DNA of 64,000 bases from CAWELS01 sp964468205 (GCA_964468205.1 CAYXVG010000009.1:87455-151454), one strand, 5' to 3'; positions 41,030 to 50,621 are shown, counted from the stretch's first letter. Numbers and translations are program-made. Notes: generated by a model not told the origin, from the sequence alone.

Positions 41030-42928
41030 ATGATTCAAGTCAGAGCCTTTCCATTCCTTGGCGCCGCGGCGGCCTTTTTGCTCGCGGCATGCGGCGGCGG
41101 TCCGGAAGTTCGGGAAGTCCAGCGGTATTCCATCGAACAGTTCTACGATACGGAGTCCGTGCGGGGGGCCTCATTTTCGGCGGACGAGTCGAAAATTCTC
41201 TACACCAGCGACAAGTCTGGCGTATTCAACGCCTACACGGTTCCCGTGGCAGGAGGAGCAACAACGCAGCTAACAGATTCTGAAGATACAACCTATTCGG
41301 TCTCGTTCTTTCCCCACGGTGAGCGCGTGTTGCTGATGCGCGACGACGGGGGCAACGAGATCTATCACATCTATCTGCGCGAGGAGGACGGCTCGGTCAG
41401 AGACCTCACGCCGGGCGAGGAAGCCCGTTCTCTTTTCTTCGGCTGGGCGCACGATCTCGAAAGCTTCTACTATCAGTCGAATAAGCGCGATGCGACGAGG
41501 ATGGATCTCTACGAGATGGACATCGAGAAGTTCCAGCCACGCCTCGTCTACAAAAACGAGGACGGCTACTCGATCAGCCTGATCTCGAACGACCAGCGCT
41601 ACATCGTGCTCAACAAGGAACGCACGGACCACGATAACAACCTTTACCTGCACGACCTGCAGACGGGCAGCACGACCCATCTGACGCCCCACGATGGCGA
41701 CGTCCGCTACGGAGCCCAGGACTTTACGCCCGATAGCAAAGGCCTCTACTACACGACCAACCTCGACAGCGAGTTCATGTATCTGGTCAAGCGCGATCTC
41801 GCCAGCGATGCAACCGAGGTGATTGCGAAGCCCAACTGGGACGTGATGTACTCCGGCCTCTCCTGGAACGGCAAATACATGGCGGTTGGCGTCAACGCCG
41901 ACGCGCGGACGGAGGTCACCGTGACGGAGGTTGCTTCCGGCGAAGCCGTCCCGCTGCCGGAGCTGCCGATGGGAAACATTACCGGAGTCACTTTCTCGCG
42001 GAGCGAGCAGCGCATGGCGTTCTATCATTCGGGCCCGAAGTCGCCGCCGGACCTACACGCTGTGAGTCTCGGCTCGACGGACCCTGTCAAGCTCACCGGC
42101 ACGATGAATCCGGAAATCAACCCGGACGACCTGGTGGATATGGAGGTGGTCCGCTACCGGAGCTTCGATGGCCTGGAGATTCCGGCCCTATTGATGAAAC
42201 CCCACCTCAAGCCCGGCGAGAAGGCTCCGGCGCTCGTTGAGGTGCACGGCGGCCCGGGCGGGCAATCCCGTATCGGCTACACCCCTTTGCTGCAATATCT
42301 CGTCAATCACGGTTACGTGGTACTACAGGTAAACAACCGGGGCAGTTCCGGCTATGGGAAAACCTTCTACGCGCTCGACGACAAGAAGCATGGCCAGGAC
42401 GATCTCATGGACTGCGTAAAGGCGAAAGACTACCTTATTGCCACTGGTTACGTGGATGAAGACAAAGTCGGCATCATCGGGGGAAGCTACGGCGGCTATA
42501 TGGTGATGGCGGCGCTCGCCTTCCAGCCGGAAGTGTTCGATGTGGGCGTAAACATCTTCGGAGTCACCAACTGGGTGCGCACGCTGAAAAGCATTCCTCC
42601 GTGGTGGGACGCCTTCCGGGAGGCCCTGTACGCGGAACTCGGCAACCCGGAGACCGAAGAGGAATACCTTCGTAAGATCTCGCCGTTGTTTCATGCCGAG
42701 AACGTGACCAAGCCGCTCATCGTTTTGCAGGGGAAGAACGACCCGCGGGTGCTCCAGGTGGAGTCCGACGAGATTGTCGAGGCGGTGCGAAAGAACGGCG
42801 TGCCCGTCGAGTACATTATCTTCGAGGACGAGGGACATGGGTTCTCGAAGAAGGCCAACCGGATCCGTGGATACAGGGCCATACGAGAGTTTCTGGACCA
42901 GCATCTGAAAGGCGAAGACCCGGCGTAG
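41030..42928 (+). CDS. S9-family prolyl oligopeptidase-like lipoprotein
   Basis: A 632-aa serine peptidase. The N-terminus (FLGAAAAFLLAACGGG) is a lipoprotein signal with lipobox Cys near 21. Residues about 50-360 form a WD/PD40-like beta-propeller (repeats such as SFSADESKILYTSDKSGVFN and DFTPDSKGLYYTTNLD). The C-terminal alpha/beta hydrolase has nucleophile GGSYGGYMVMA near 484-494, Asp in LQGKNDPRV near 565-573 and His in EDEGHGFSK near 605-613. Members cleave oligopeptides (dipeptidyl- or acylaminoacyl-peptidase type) and here would act on the periplasmic or outer face. The frame is open upstream to 40220 but that part is antisense to the oxidoreductase gene. Ribosome site weak. Confidence 0.9.
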   Translation: MIQVRAFPFLGAAAAFLLAACGGGPEVREVQRYSIEQFYDTESVRGASFSADESKILYTSDKSGVFNAYTVPVAGGATTQLTDSEDTTYSVSFFPHGERVLLMRDDGGNEIYHIYLREEDGSVRDLTPGEEARSLFFGWAHDLESFYYQSNKRDATRMDLYEMDIEKFQPRLVYKNEDGYSISLISNDQRYIVLNKERTDHDNNLYLHDLQTGSTTHLTPHDGDVRYGAQDFTPDSKGLYYTTNLDSEFMYLVKRDLASDATEVIAKPNWDVMYSGLSWNGKYMAVGVNADARTEVTVTEVASGEAVPLPELPMGNITGVTFSRSEQRMAFYHSGPKSPPDLHAVSLGSTDPVKLTGTMNPEINPDDLVDMEVVRYRSFDGLEIPALLMKPHLKPGEKAPALVEVHGGPGGQSRIGYTPLLQYLVNHGYVVLQVNNRGSSGYGKTFYALDDKKHGQDDLMDCVKAKDYLIATGYVDEDKVGIIGGSYGGYMVMAALAFQPEVFDVGVNIFGVTNWVRTLKSIPPWWDAFREALYAELGNPETEEEYLRKISPLFHAENVTKPLIVLQGKNDPRVLQVESDEIVEAVRKNGVPVEYIIFEDEGHGFSKKANRIRGYRAIREFLDQHLKGEDPA

Positions 42929-42997
42929 GCTAAATCGGATGATGTGGGGTTCGACCCGGCCCTTCGCGGGCGGGCCACCTGTGATAGAGTTCCCTGC

Positions 42998-43885
42998 ATG
43001 ATTCGGTTCACAACGTTGCTTGGTCTTTCTCTGCTCTCCATTCCGGCAGCCGGCCAGATGCTGGAGCTGTCACGGGAGCAGATGGTGGAATATACGGCGG
43101 CGAATCCGTTCGGCCGGTTCGCCGACGGGCGGCCCATGGTCCCGGCCGGGATTCTCGAGAAGGCGCGCGAGCTATCGGCGGAGGACTGCTGGGGAACGCT
43201 GCGCCGCCACAACTACACCAATCAGTTCGCCGGCGAGTTCAAGATCCTTGATCCGGATCGGAAGATGGCCGGGCGCGCCGTAACTGCCGTCTACATGCCC
43301 TATCGCCCCGACCTGGACGACCTCGTCACGGCGGGCTTTCGAGCCGCTGGGTTTCCGAACCGCGGCCACCAGTGGGTAATCGACCAGTTGCAGGAAGGTG
43401 ACGTGCTCGTGGTTGACACTTGGGGGAAAGTGCCCGGATTCGTCGGCGACAACCTTGCCACCTACATCAAAGTGGCGACCAAAACCGGCGGCTTGGTGGT
43501 TGATGGCGGCATTCGCGACCTGCAGGGCATACACGGAATGGACACGCAGATCTACTATCGCTTCGCGCATCCAGGATCGGTTGGCAACTTTACGCTCATC
43601 GGGATGAACGTACCCGTGCGGATTGGCGAGGCTACCGTGATGCCGGGCGACGTGGTAATCGGCGACCGCGAGGGGGTGACGTTCGTTCCACCGGCTCACA
43701 TCGAGGAAATCCTCGACCAGCGCGTTGAGATCATGGTCCATGACGAATGGACGAAGATCAAGCTCGAGACCGGGAAGTACAAGTCGCACCAGATTTACGG
43801 CCGGCCGCGCGACCCGGAATTGATCAAGGAGTATCAGGAATACCGGGCGAAGCGCTACAAGGAACTGGGAATCGAGCCGAAGTAG
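42998..43885 (+). CDS. RraA-like aldolase/decarboxylase-family protein with signal peptide
   Basis: A 295-aa protein with an N-terminal signal peptide (IRFTTLLGLSLLSIPAAG, cleavage near 20), so probably periplasmic. The core matches the RraA/HMG-aldolase fold: GDVLVVDTWGKVPGFVGDNL near 143-162, then TGGLVVDGGIRDLQGI near 172-187, holding the Gly-Gly-x-Arg-Asp metal-site motif, and VMPGDVVIGDREGVTFVP near 217-234. Family members are class II aldolases or oxaloacetate decarboxylases, while RraA regulates RNase E in the cytosol; export argues against the latter here. A C-terminal helical tail (IKEYQEYRAKRYKELG) is extra. Lies 69 nt after the S9 peptidase gene. Substrate unknown. Confidence 0.85.
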   Translation: MIRFTTLLGLSLLSIPAAGQMLELSREQMVEYTAANPFGRFADGRPMVPAGILEKARELSAEDCWGTLRRHNYTNQFAGEFKILDPDRKMAGRAVTAVYMPYRPDLDDLVTAGFRAAGFPNRGHQWVIDQLQEGDVLVVDTWGKVPGFVGDNLATYIKVATKTGGLVVDGGIRDLQGIHGMDTQIYYRFAHPGSVGNFTLIGMNVPVRIGEATVMPGDVVIGDREGVTFVPPAHIEEILDQRVEIMVHDEWTKIKLETGKYKSHQIYGRPRDPELIKEYQEYRAKRYKELGIEPK

Positions 43886-43967
43886 CGGCGGGAGCAGGCC
43901 CGTTCAAGGTATTGTGATTCTGCCCGGACGAGTCGAGCCGAACGCAATCCGTCACGGTTTGACAAGG

Positions 43968-45521
43968 TCAAAAATTGTTGAACAGGCTTGACGGCAGCAG
44001 CGGTTCCTGAAACAGCGCCGGCGGCATGGTCTTGAGATCGGTGGCTATCAGCGGGGTGAACTCCATCTGCGAGAGTATGTCACGTTCGACGTCAAGCCCA
44101 GGGGCGATTTCCTCGAGAACGATTCCACGATCGGTTAGGCGAAAGACCGCGGCTTCGGTAATGTAAAGAACCTCTTGGCGCTGTTCGAGGGCGTATCGCG
44201 CGCTGAAGGTGATTTGCACGACGTCCTCCACGAGTTTCGGTTTTCCCAGTTGCGTGAAGCGGAGACCGCCGGCGTTGATATCTGACCTGGCGCGGACCGC
44301 CAGCGTACCGCAAAATGCGACCTTCCGGGCCCGCTGGTGGATGTCGATGAAGCCGCCGGTGCCAACGATGCTATCTCCCCGTTTCGACACGTTCACGTTC
44401 CCGTGGCGATCGATCTGGAGGAAACCCAGGAAAGCCTGATCGACGCCGCGCCCCTGGTAGAAATCGAACATGTGCGTGGTTTCGAGGATAGCCTGGGCGT
44501 TGTAGGACGCGCCGAAGTCGAGTCCCTCGGCCGGAATGCCGCCGAACTGCCCGTGCTCGATGGTTGGCAGAATGGTATCGGCGATGCCCTGTTCGCGAGC
44601 CACCTTGACCACTCCGTCCGGGATGCCGAAGCCGACGTTAAGAACGGCCCCCGGCGCCAACTCCAGTGCTGCCCGCCGGGCGATTACCTTCCGCACGGTG
44701 AGCGGAAATTCGCCGAACTCGCTTTCGGGACGAATGGAGTCGCCGTTCAGCGTAGGGTCGAAGTCGATCTGATAGGTCATGCCGTGGTCCGGATCCACGA
44801 CGATGAAGTCGACGAAACAGCCGGGGACGATGACGTCTTGCGGGTGGATTTCGCCCTCGCCGGCGAGCTCTCGCACAACGGCAATGGTGATTCCATTCGC
44901 GGTTTTGGCGGCCTGGGCGAGAGGGCAGTTGTGCCAGAAGCCGGCTTCCTTGCGCATCCCAAGATTGCCGTTGGGATCGGCGGACCAGGCCTTGATCAGA
45001 GCGACGTCGATGGGAATGGTTGGATAGAAGAGCCATTCCTTCCCATTGCGCTCGATCAGCTCGACGAGATCTTCTTCGGCCTTGGCGTTGAGCTTACCGC
45101 CCTCAAGACGCGGATCGATAAAGGTGTTCAGACCGACGTGACTTATCCAGCCGGGTGAGCCCGCGGCGGCGGTGTGGATGAGCTGGGTGATAACGCCCGC
45201 CGGAAGACAGTACGCTTCGAAGGCGTTTTCGGCGGCCAGTTTCGCCATCGTGGGCTGCATCGACCAATGCCCGCCGACCACTCGCTTGTACATCCCGGCA
45301 TGGGCCATGTGTTCAAGGCCGCGGCCGCCCTGGTCGCCGACCCCGAACGGATGGAGCAGGGTGATCTTGCCGGGTTCGCCGGTGCGCGCGAACCGCTCGC
45401 CGAGAGCTTTCAGGAGAGCCTCGGGAATAGCATGGCCGGCGCCCGAACCTCCAATCCCAATTGTGCTGCCACTCTGGATTCGGCTGACCGCTTCTGCTGC
45501 TGAGAGGACTGGTTTCTTCAC
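43968..45521 (-). CDS. CoA-transferase family I (propionate/acetate type)
   Basis: A 517-aa fused alpha-beta CoA-transferase. N-terminal half: SGSTIGIGGSGAGHAIPEAL near 17-36 and FGVGDQGGRGLEHMAH. C-terminal half: AVLNVGFGIPDGVVKVA, then TIEHGQFGGIP near 317-327, in which the Glu is the expected catalytic residue (family ExGxxGG pattern). Such enzymes move CoA from acyl-CoA to acetate, propionate, acetoacetate or related acids. The start is GTG at 45521, overlapping the stop of the membrane methyltransferase gene (GTGA). It is convergent with the RraA-like gene. Substrate cannot be told by eye; a cytosolic role in short-chain acid metabolism is the default. Confidence 0.88.
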   Translation of the reverse strand: MKKPVLSAAEAVSRIQSGSTIGIGGSGAGHAIPEALLKALGERFARTGEPGKITLLHPFGVGDQGGRGLEHMAHAGMYKRVVGGHWSMQPTMAKLAAENAFEAYCLPAGVITQLIHTAAAGSPGWISHVGLNTFIDPRLEGGKLNAKAEEDLVELIERNGKEWLFYPTIPIDVALIKAWSADPNGNLGMRKEAGFWHNCPLAQAAKTANGITIAVVRELAGEGEIHPQDVIVPGCFVDFIVVDPDHGMTYQIDFDPTLNGDSIRPESEFGEFPLTVRKVIARRAALELAPGAVLNVGFGIPDGVVKVAREQGIADTILPTIEHGQFGGIPAEGLDFGASYNAQAILETTHMFDFYQGRGVDQAFLGFLQIDRHGNVNVSKRGDSIVGTGGFIDIHQRARKVAFCGTLAVRARSDINAGGLRFTQLGKPKLVEDVVQITFSARYALEQRQEVLYITEAAVFRLTDRGIVLEEIAPGLDVERDILSQMEFTPLIATDLKTMPPALFQEPLLPSSLFNNF

Positions 45522-46318
45522 CGTGATTTACGCGTCTCTTGAACGGGCTTCGGAGAGCCAGTATAGCAACCCGCGGGCAGGGGTTCCTTCGTCTGCTTGA
45601 ACCGGGGAAACAGCATCGGAACCCGCCGCTGATACTCGCTGTAGGTTTCTCCGTGGTCAGCCACCAGATCACGCTCTTCGAGGTGCGCGCCGATGATGAT
45701 CCAGATTGTCCACGCGGTATTGAACAGCAGGCGGTCGGCGGTCAGAACCGGATAGCTCCAGATCACGATGAGGACAAAAAAGTATATCGGGTGGCGGACC
45801 CGGAGATATGGGCCCCGGGCCACGAACTCCGGGCGTCGTGGTTCCCTTCCTCGCAGGCGGTCGCGCAGAGGGGCGACGCCGAGTGGATCGAAAGAGTGCA
45901 GAGCCCAACCCGCCCAGAGAAAACCGGCGCCGGCGAGGAGGAGCAGTATCCGCAGCACAAGCCGCGGAAAACCGGTGGCTTCAACGAGCACGGCCGGCGA
46001 TTCCTGCCACAAAAAGACGAACAAAAACAGGGCGAACGACGAGGCGAGAGTATAAGCCGGACCGCAGTAGTAATGCGGGATGACGCGGCCCAGCCGGCGG
46101 CGGAAGGAAGTGCGCACCATGCCGCTGTGCTGCAGAAAAAAGACCAGCGAGAGGCCGGCGTCGAGGGCCAGTAGCGCGCCGGTGGACAGGTTGAGTTCCA
46201 GCAGGGGAAACGGGCCGAAGGCGAGGAACCAGGCAAAGAGGAGTAACGACGCGGCGCCAAGAGAAAGAGCCAGCGTCAGCACGAGCCGCGCCAGTAACGG
46301 ATGAGGAGAACCGCCCAT
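45518..46318 (-). CDS. ICMT/PEMT-like integral membrane methyltransferase family
   Basis: A 266-aa membrane protein with about six spans (LVLTLALSLGAASLLLFAWF near 12-31; YTLASSFALFLFVFLWQ; ILLLLAGAGFLWAGWALHS; IYFFVLIVIWSYPVL; TAWTIWIIIGAHLEE). The C-terminal motif pair ARGPYLRVRHPIYFFVL and HLEERDLVADHGETYSEYQ is the signature of the isoprenylcysteine-carboxyl and phospholipid methyltransferase (ICMT/PEMT/NnrU-like) group, which methylates lipids or small thiols in the membrane using SAM. ATG 46318 or GTG 46324 may start it; neither has a clear ribosome site. Its stop overlaps the CoA-transferase start. Substrate unknown. Confidence 0.8.
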   Translation of the reverse strand: MGGSPHPLLARLVLTLALSLGAASLLLFAWFLAFGPFPLLELNLSTGALLALDAGLSLVFFLQHSGMVRTSFRRRLGRVIPHYYCGPAYTLASSFALFLFVFLWQESPAVLVEATGFPRLVLRILLLLAGAGFLWAGWALHSFDPLGVAPLRDRLRGREPRRPEFVARGPYLRVRHPIYFFVLIVIWSYPVLTADRLLFNTAWTIWIIIGAHLEERDLVADHGETYSEYQRRVPMLFPRFKQTKEPLPAGCYTGSPKPVQETRKSR

Positions 46319-46356
46319 TGGCACTATTGTGGCGCAGGAAGAGGATGCGCCTCCAT

Positions 46357-47460
46357 CTAGCGGTCAACGACGGACCCGTCGTGGGCGTCGTAGGTTTCCG
46401 CGGGGCGGTAGGAGTGGCCGATTTTCGCGGCCACGGCTTCGTCATCGAGTTCGATACCCAAACCGGGGGTAACGGGTATATCGACATATCCGCCGCGGAC
46501 AGTAAAAGGCGTCTTCAGATAGCCTTCGCCGAGCGATACCTGCTCCTGGCAGAGAAAGTTTGGAATGGAAGCGGCGAGCTGAATTCCAGCCGCGAGCGAG
46601 ATCGGGCCCAGCGGGTTGTGCGGCGCAAGGGTGGCGTACCAGGCCTCGGCCATGCCGGCGATGAGGCGGCACTCGGTGATGCCCCCTGCGTGACAGAGAT
46701 CGGGCTGCAGTATGGTCGCGGCGCGGGCTTCGAGGACGCGGCGAAAACCCCATTTCGTGAACACGCGCTCGCCGGTGGCGATTGGCAGGTGCGTGCCTCG
46801 GGCGATGTCGGCCATCACATCGTGGTTCTGGGCCTGGCACGGCTCCTCGATAAACATCGGCTGGAAAGGCTCGAGCTCCTTGATGAGCTGTTTGGCCGCC
46901 GCGGGCGGGATGGCGCCGTGAAAGTCGATGGCCACGTCGCAGTCGTCTCCGGCGGCGGCGCGCAGGGCGGCGAAACGTTCCACGGCGTAATCGATCTGTT
47001 TCGGTGTCTCGACGGCCCGGTAGGGCCGCTCTTTCGGCACACCCGTCTTAAACGCGGTAAAACCGCGGGCCTTGTCGGCCCGCACTTGTTCCGGCGAGCG
47101 GGCGTGGGAGTAGACGCGAACACGATGGCGTGTGGGGCCGCCAAGCAGTTCGTACACGGGTACACCCAAAGCCTTCCCCTTGATGTCCCAGAGGGCCATG
47201 TCCACGCCGGAAAGGGCGCTCGTGAGCACCGGTCCGCCACGATAAAAGGCGTGACGGTAGATGGCCTGCCAGTGATGAGCCACGCGCCGCGGATCCTTGC
47301 CCAGCAGGTAAGGCTCGATTTCCTGGACGGCGGCGATCACGGTGCGGCCCCGGCTCTCAACGATGGGCTCGCCAAGGCCGGTGACACCGGCGTCGGTGTG
47401 GACCTTAAGAAACGTCCAGCGGGGGCGAACTTGAAATGTTTCGAGTTTCGTTATTTTCAT
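46357..47460 (-). CDS. dgoD: Enolase-superfamily sugar-acid dehydratase, galactonate dehydratase-like
   Basis: A 367-aa mandelate-racemase/enolase-superfamily protein. It starts MKITKLETFQVRPRWTFLKV with the DgoD-like capping domain (TGLGEPIVESRGRTVIAAV). The barrel shows metal ligands DFHGAIPP near 189-196, FIEEPCQAQN near 215-224, TGERVFTKWGF near 240-250, and the base region LAPHNPLGPISLAAG near 294-308. These match D-galactonate dehydratase (DgoD), which makes 2-keto-3-deoxygalactonate; close relatives use other aldonates, so the symbol is tentative. It lies 9 nt after glpD on the same strand and is followed by the membrane methyltransferase gene. Confidence 0.8.
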   Translation of the reverse strand: MKITKLETFQVRPRWTFLKVHTDAGVTGLGEPIVESRGRTVIAAVQEIEPYLLGKDPRRVAHHWQAIYRHAFYRGGPVLTSALSGVDMALWDIKGKALGVPVYELLGGPTRHRVRVYSHARSPEQVRADKARGFTAFKTGVPKERPYRAVETPKQIDYAVERFAALRAAAGDDCDVAIDFHGAIPPAAAKQLIKELEPFQPMFIEEPCQAQNHDVMADIARGTHLPIATGERVFTKWGFRRVLEARAATILQPDLCHAGGITECRLIAGMAEAWYATLAPHNPLGPISLAAGIQLAASIPNFLCQEQVSLGEGYLKTPFTVRGGYVDIPVTPGLGIELDDEAVAAKIGHSYRPAETYDAHDGSVVDR

Positions 47461-47469
47461 GGCAGGATG

Positions 47470-49032
47470 TCATCGAGGCGGTAGATAGTTCGCGGCGATG
47501 GTCTCGAAGGACCGGATTTGCTCCTCCACCCATGAATCGTCTCGCGCGAGTTCTTTCGCCATCAGCCGCGCGACTTCGGGGGCCACGGCAATCGCCGCTC
47601 GGGCGTTGAGGAAAAGTGCGCGGGTTCGACGCGCGAGGAAGTCATCGACGGTGCGCGCCATCTCCTGCCGGACGGCCCATATAGCCTCGCCAGCGAGGAT
47701 GGGGAGATCCCGGTGCAGCCTCTCTTGGCGGCCGCAGTCCCGGCAAAGCTCCCTCACCGCGGTGGCGTCGGCGCCGTAGCCGGAGAGCGGGTTTCGTTCC
47801 CGTGCATCCTGACAGTACCCGTGAATGTGCAGGCTCGCCGTTTCGCACCGGCGCGGTTCGAGACCGGCAAGAGTGGCTGCCTGATCCACGCAGTCCCGCG
47901 CCATGTTGCGGTATGTTGTCCATTTTCCGCCGGTTATCGTGAGCAGTCCGCTCGCCGATATGTGGGTGCTGTGCTCGCGAGAGAGGGCGGCGGTGCTCAA
48001 TCCGTCACCGGACCGAACGAGCGGCCGGATACCCGTGAAGACGCTCTGAATGTCAGCATGGGAGGGTTCCTTCGCGAGATACTGCGCGGCGGTTTCGAGG
48101 ATGAAAGCGATCTCGCCGGGTTGGGCTTGCGGCTCCAAGTGGCACTCCTCGATCGGGGTGTCAGTGGTTCCCACCACCGTATGGCCGAGCCAGGGGATCG
48201 CAAACAGAACACGGCCGTCCCGCGTGTGCGGCACCATGATGGCAGAGCGGCCGGGTAGGAACGAGCGGTCGAAAACAAGATGGACTCCCTGGCTGGGAGC
48301 AATCATTTGAGGCGCGTTCCGGTCGTCGAGCCGGCGGACCTGGTCGGTGAAGGGTCCGGTTGCGTTGACCACGACCTTTGCATTGGCCGTATATTCGTGA
48401 CCGGACTCCTCATCCAGGAATCTGACGCCGGAGACGTACCCGGCATCGTCCTTTTCAAGGGCGCAAACCCGGGCGTAGTTGAGAACGCAGGCGCCCTGTT
48501 CGGCTGCTGTCTGAGCCAGATTGATCAGCAGACGGGAATCGTCGAATTGTCCGTCATGGTAAACCACGCCACCGCGGAGACCGTCGGTCTTGAGCGTGGG
48601 AATCCGCTTCAGCGTCTCGGACAGCGAAAGAATGCGGGAACGGCCGAAGCCGTACTTGCCCGCCAGAAGATCGTACACCTTCATTCCGATGCCGTAGAAG
48701 GGCGTCTCCCACCAGTCGTAGTTGGGCACGATGAATGGCTGGTCGTGAACCAGGTGCGGTGCATTCCCCCGTAGAATGCCCCTCTCCTTCAGCGCCTCCA
48801 TGACAAGCGAAATGTTGCCCTGCTGCAGATAGCGGACTCCGCCATGGATCAGCTTGGTGGAGCGCGACGAAGTTCCCTTGCCGAAATCGCTCCTCTCGAG
48901 TAGCAGCACACGGTAGCCGCGGGAGGCGGCGTCCAAGGCAATTCCGACGCCGGTGGCGCCTCCGCCGATGACTAGTATGTCCCACGGGGGATGCTGGTCC
49001 AGTACGCGGGCAAGCATTCTTTCACGATTCAT
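47470..49032 (-). CDS. glpD: Aerobic glycerol-3-phosphate dehydrogenase
   Basis: A 520-aa FAD enzyme that oxidises sn-glycerol-3-phosphate to dihydroxyacetone phosphate and passes electrons to quinone at the inner membrane. FAD-binding GGGATGVGIALDAASRG lies near 23-39, then FGKGTSSRSTKLIHGGVRYL near 50-69, the GlpD signature. The substrate region RVLFAIPWLGHTVVGTTDTP lies near 267-286; a C-terminal helical domain spans about 400-510. Length is normal for the family. GGAGG stands 8 nt before the ATG. It follows glpK (101 nt gap) on the same strand, giving the classical glycerol catabolic pair; no GlpF channel or regulator is seen here. Confidence 0.94.
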   Translation of the reverse strand: MNRERMLARVLDQHPPWDILVIGGGATGVGIALDAASRGYRVLLLERSDFGKGTSSRSTKLIHGGVRYLQQGNISLVMEALKERGILRGNAPHLVHDQPFIVPNYDWWETPFYGIGMKVYDLLAGKYGFGRSRILSLSETLKRIPTLKTDGLRGGVVYHDGQFDDSRLLINLAQTAAEQGACVLNYARVCALEKDDAGYVSGVRFLDEESGHEYTANAKVVVNATGPFTDQVRRLDDRNAPQMIAPSQGVHLVFDRSFLPGRSAIMVPHTRDGRVLFAIPWLGHTVVGTTDTPIEECHLEPQAQPGEIAFILETAAQYLAKEPSHADIQSVFTGIRPLVRSGDGLSTAALSREHSTHISASGLLTITGGKWTTYRNMARDCVDQAATLAGLEPRRCETASLHIHGYCQDARERNPLSGYGADATAVRELCRDCGRQERLHRDLPILAGEAIWAVRQEMARTVDDFLARRTRALFLNARAAIAVAPEVARLMAKELARDDSWVEEQIRSFETIAANYLPPR

Positions 49033-49133
49033 GTGTCAGTCCTCCGCAAGGGGCCTCCGTGGGCCACGGATGAACATGAATGAACAGAAATAGAGCGCCA
49101 CGAATTCGCTCGGACGGCTCTGGGGAGAAGCGG

Positions 49134-50621
49134 CTATTCATTGTTGGTCTCCCAGGCTTTGGCGCGGTCGAGGGCGGACCGCCACTTCACGCGCAGAGCA
49201 GCCGCTTCGTCCCTGGACATGGCGGGTTCAAAGCGGCGTTCGATGACCGAATGAGCGGCGACATCGGCTGTGCTCTTCCACACCCCGCCGGCGAGGCCCG
49301 CGAGATAGGCCGCGCCTAGGGCGGTGGATTCGGTGTTCTTCGGTCGCGCGATCGGGACGCCGAGAATATCAGACTGAAACTGCATAAGCAGGCCGTTGGC
49401 CGAGGCGCCGCCGTCGACGCGAAGTTCCGGCAGTTCGAGACCCGCGTCGTGGCGCATGATGTCGAGGATGTCAGCCACCTGGTAGGCGATGCCTTCGAGA
49501 GCGGCGCGGGCGATGTGAGCGGCGGTGGTCCCCCGGGTGATGCCGGCGATTACTCCGCGGGCGTAAGCGTCCCAATGCGGCGCGCCAAGACCCGCAAATG
49601 CGGGTACCAGATACACCCCGCCGTTGTCAGGCACGCTCGAGGCCAGAGACTCCACCTCCGCGGCGCTCTTAATAATCTTGAGCCCGTCACGCAGCCACTG
49701 GACCACGGCGCCGGCGATGAAGACACTGCCCTCAAGAGCGTATTCGACGCGCCCCCCGAGCGACCAGGCGACGGTGGTGATCAGCTTTTCCCGCGAAAGC
49801 GGCGCCGCCGAACCCGTGTTCATCAGCGCAAAGCAGCCGGTGCCGTAGGTGTTCTTCGACATCCCGGCTTCAAAGCAAGCCTGGCCGAAGAGGGCTGCCT
49901 GCTGGTCGCCCGCGATGCCCGCGACCGGAACCCCGGCCAGCCCCGGAACAACGGCCTCTCCATAGACTTCACTCGACGGCCGTACTTCCGGCAGGATCTC
50001 CCGGGGAACCTTCAATAACGCGAGCAGTTCTTCGTCCCAGTCGCCGGTGTGAATATTGTAGAGCAGGGTGCGGGATGCGTTCGTGACGTCGGTGATGTGC
50101 CGTCCCGTCAGCTTCCAGAGAAGCCAGCTATCGACGGTGCCGAAAGCAAGGCGTCCTGCTTCGGCCCCGGCCCGGGCGCCGCCGACGTTGTCAAGCAGCC
50201 AAGCGATCTTGGTTCCGGAAAAGTAAGCGTCGATAACGAGGCCTGTTTTCTCTCGGATCATGGTCTCGGCGCCTTCGGACTTCAGGCGATCACAGTGCGG
50301 CGCCGTGCGGCGGTCCTGCCAGACAATCGCGTTGTGAACCGGCTCACCTGTTTCTCGGTCCCAAATTACCGCCGTCTCGCGCTGATTGGTAATCCCGATA
50401 GCGGCCAGATCCGACAGCGCCAGCCCGGAACGCCGCAGCGCTTCGGAGGCGACTGCGGATTGCGTCGCCCAAATCTCCTCCGGGTTGTGCTCTACCCAAC
50501 TCGGCTGGGGATAGATCTGCTCGAATTCGGCCTGCGCGGAGCCCGCGGCGTTGCCATCCTGATCGAATACGATGGCCCGCGAACTGGTGGTGCCCTGGTC
50601 AAGAGCGAGGACGTGCGGCAT
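49134..50621 (-). CDS. glpK: Glycerol kinase
   Basis: A 495-aa FGGY-family kinase that phosphorylates glycerol with ATP. ALDQGTTSSRAIVFDQDG near 6-23 is the phosphate-binding loop; WVEHNPEEIWATQ, AIGITNQRETAVIWDRETGE, and VWQDRRTAPHCD are typical glycerol kinase blocks; GIAGDQQAALFGQACFEAGM near 254-273 and the C-terminal ELRVDGGASANGLLMQFQSD near 395-414 complete the fold. Start 50621 (MPHVLALDQG) with GGAGG close upstream; a start at 50654 would add 11 atypical residues. It feeds glycerol-3-phosphate to the downstream GlpD. Confidence 0.95.
   Translation of the reverse strand: MPHVLALDQGTTSSRAIVFDQDGNAAGSAQAEFEQIYPQPSWVEHNPEEIWATQSAVASEALRRSGLALSDLAAIGITNQRETAVIWDRETGEPVHNAIVWQDRRTAPHCDRLKSEGAETMIREKTGLVIDAYFSGTKIAWLLDNVGGARAGAEAGRLAFGTVDSWLLWKLTGRHITDVTNASRTLLYNIHTGDWDEELLALLKVPREILPEVRPSSEVYGEAVVPGLAGVPVAGIAGDQQAALFGQACFEAGMSKNTYGTGCFALMNTGSAAPLSREKLITTVAWSLGGRVEYALEGSVFIAGAVVQWLRDGLKIIKSAAEVESLASSVPDNGGVYLVPAFAGLGAPHWDAYARGVIAGITRGTTAAHIARAALEGIAYQVADILDIMRHDAGLELPELRVDGGASANGLLMQFQSDILGVPIARPKNTESTALGAAYLAGLAGGVWKSTADVAAHSVIERRFEPAMSRDEAAALRVKWRSALDRAKAWETNNE

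Noticed and set aside
43958..43972. TTTGAC aag GTCAAA hairpin as terminator of the CoA-transferase/RraA pair
   Set aside because: Short AT-rich stem that overlaps the CoA-transferase stop codon; no T-run in a usable place.
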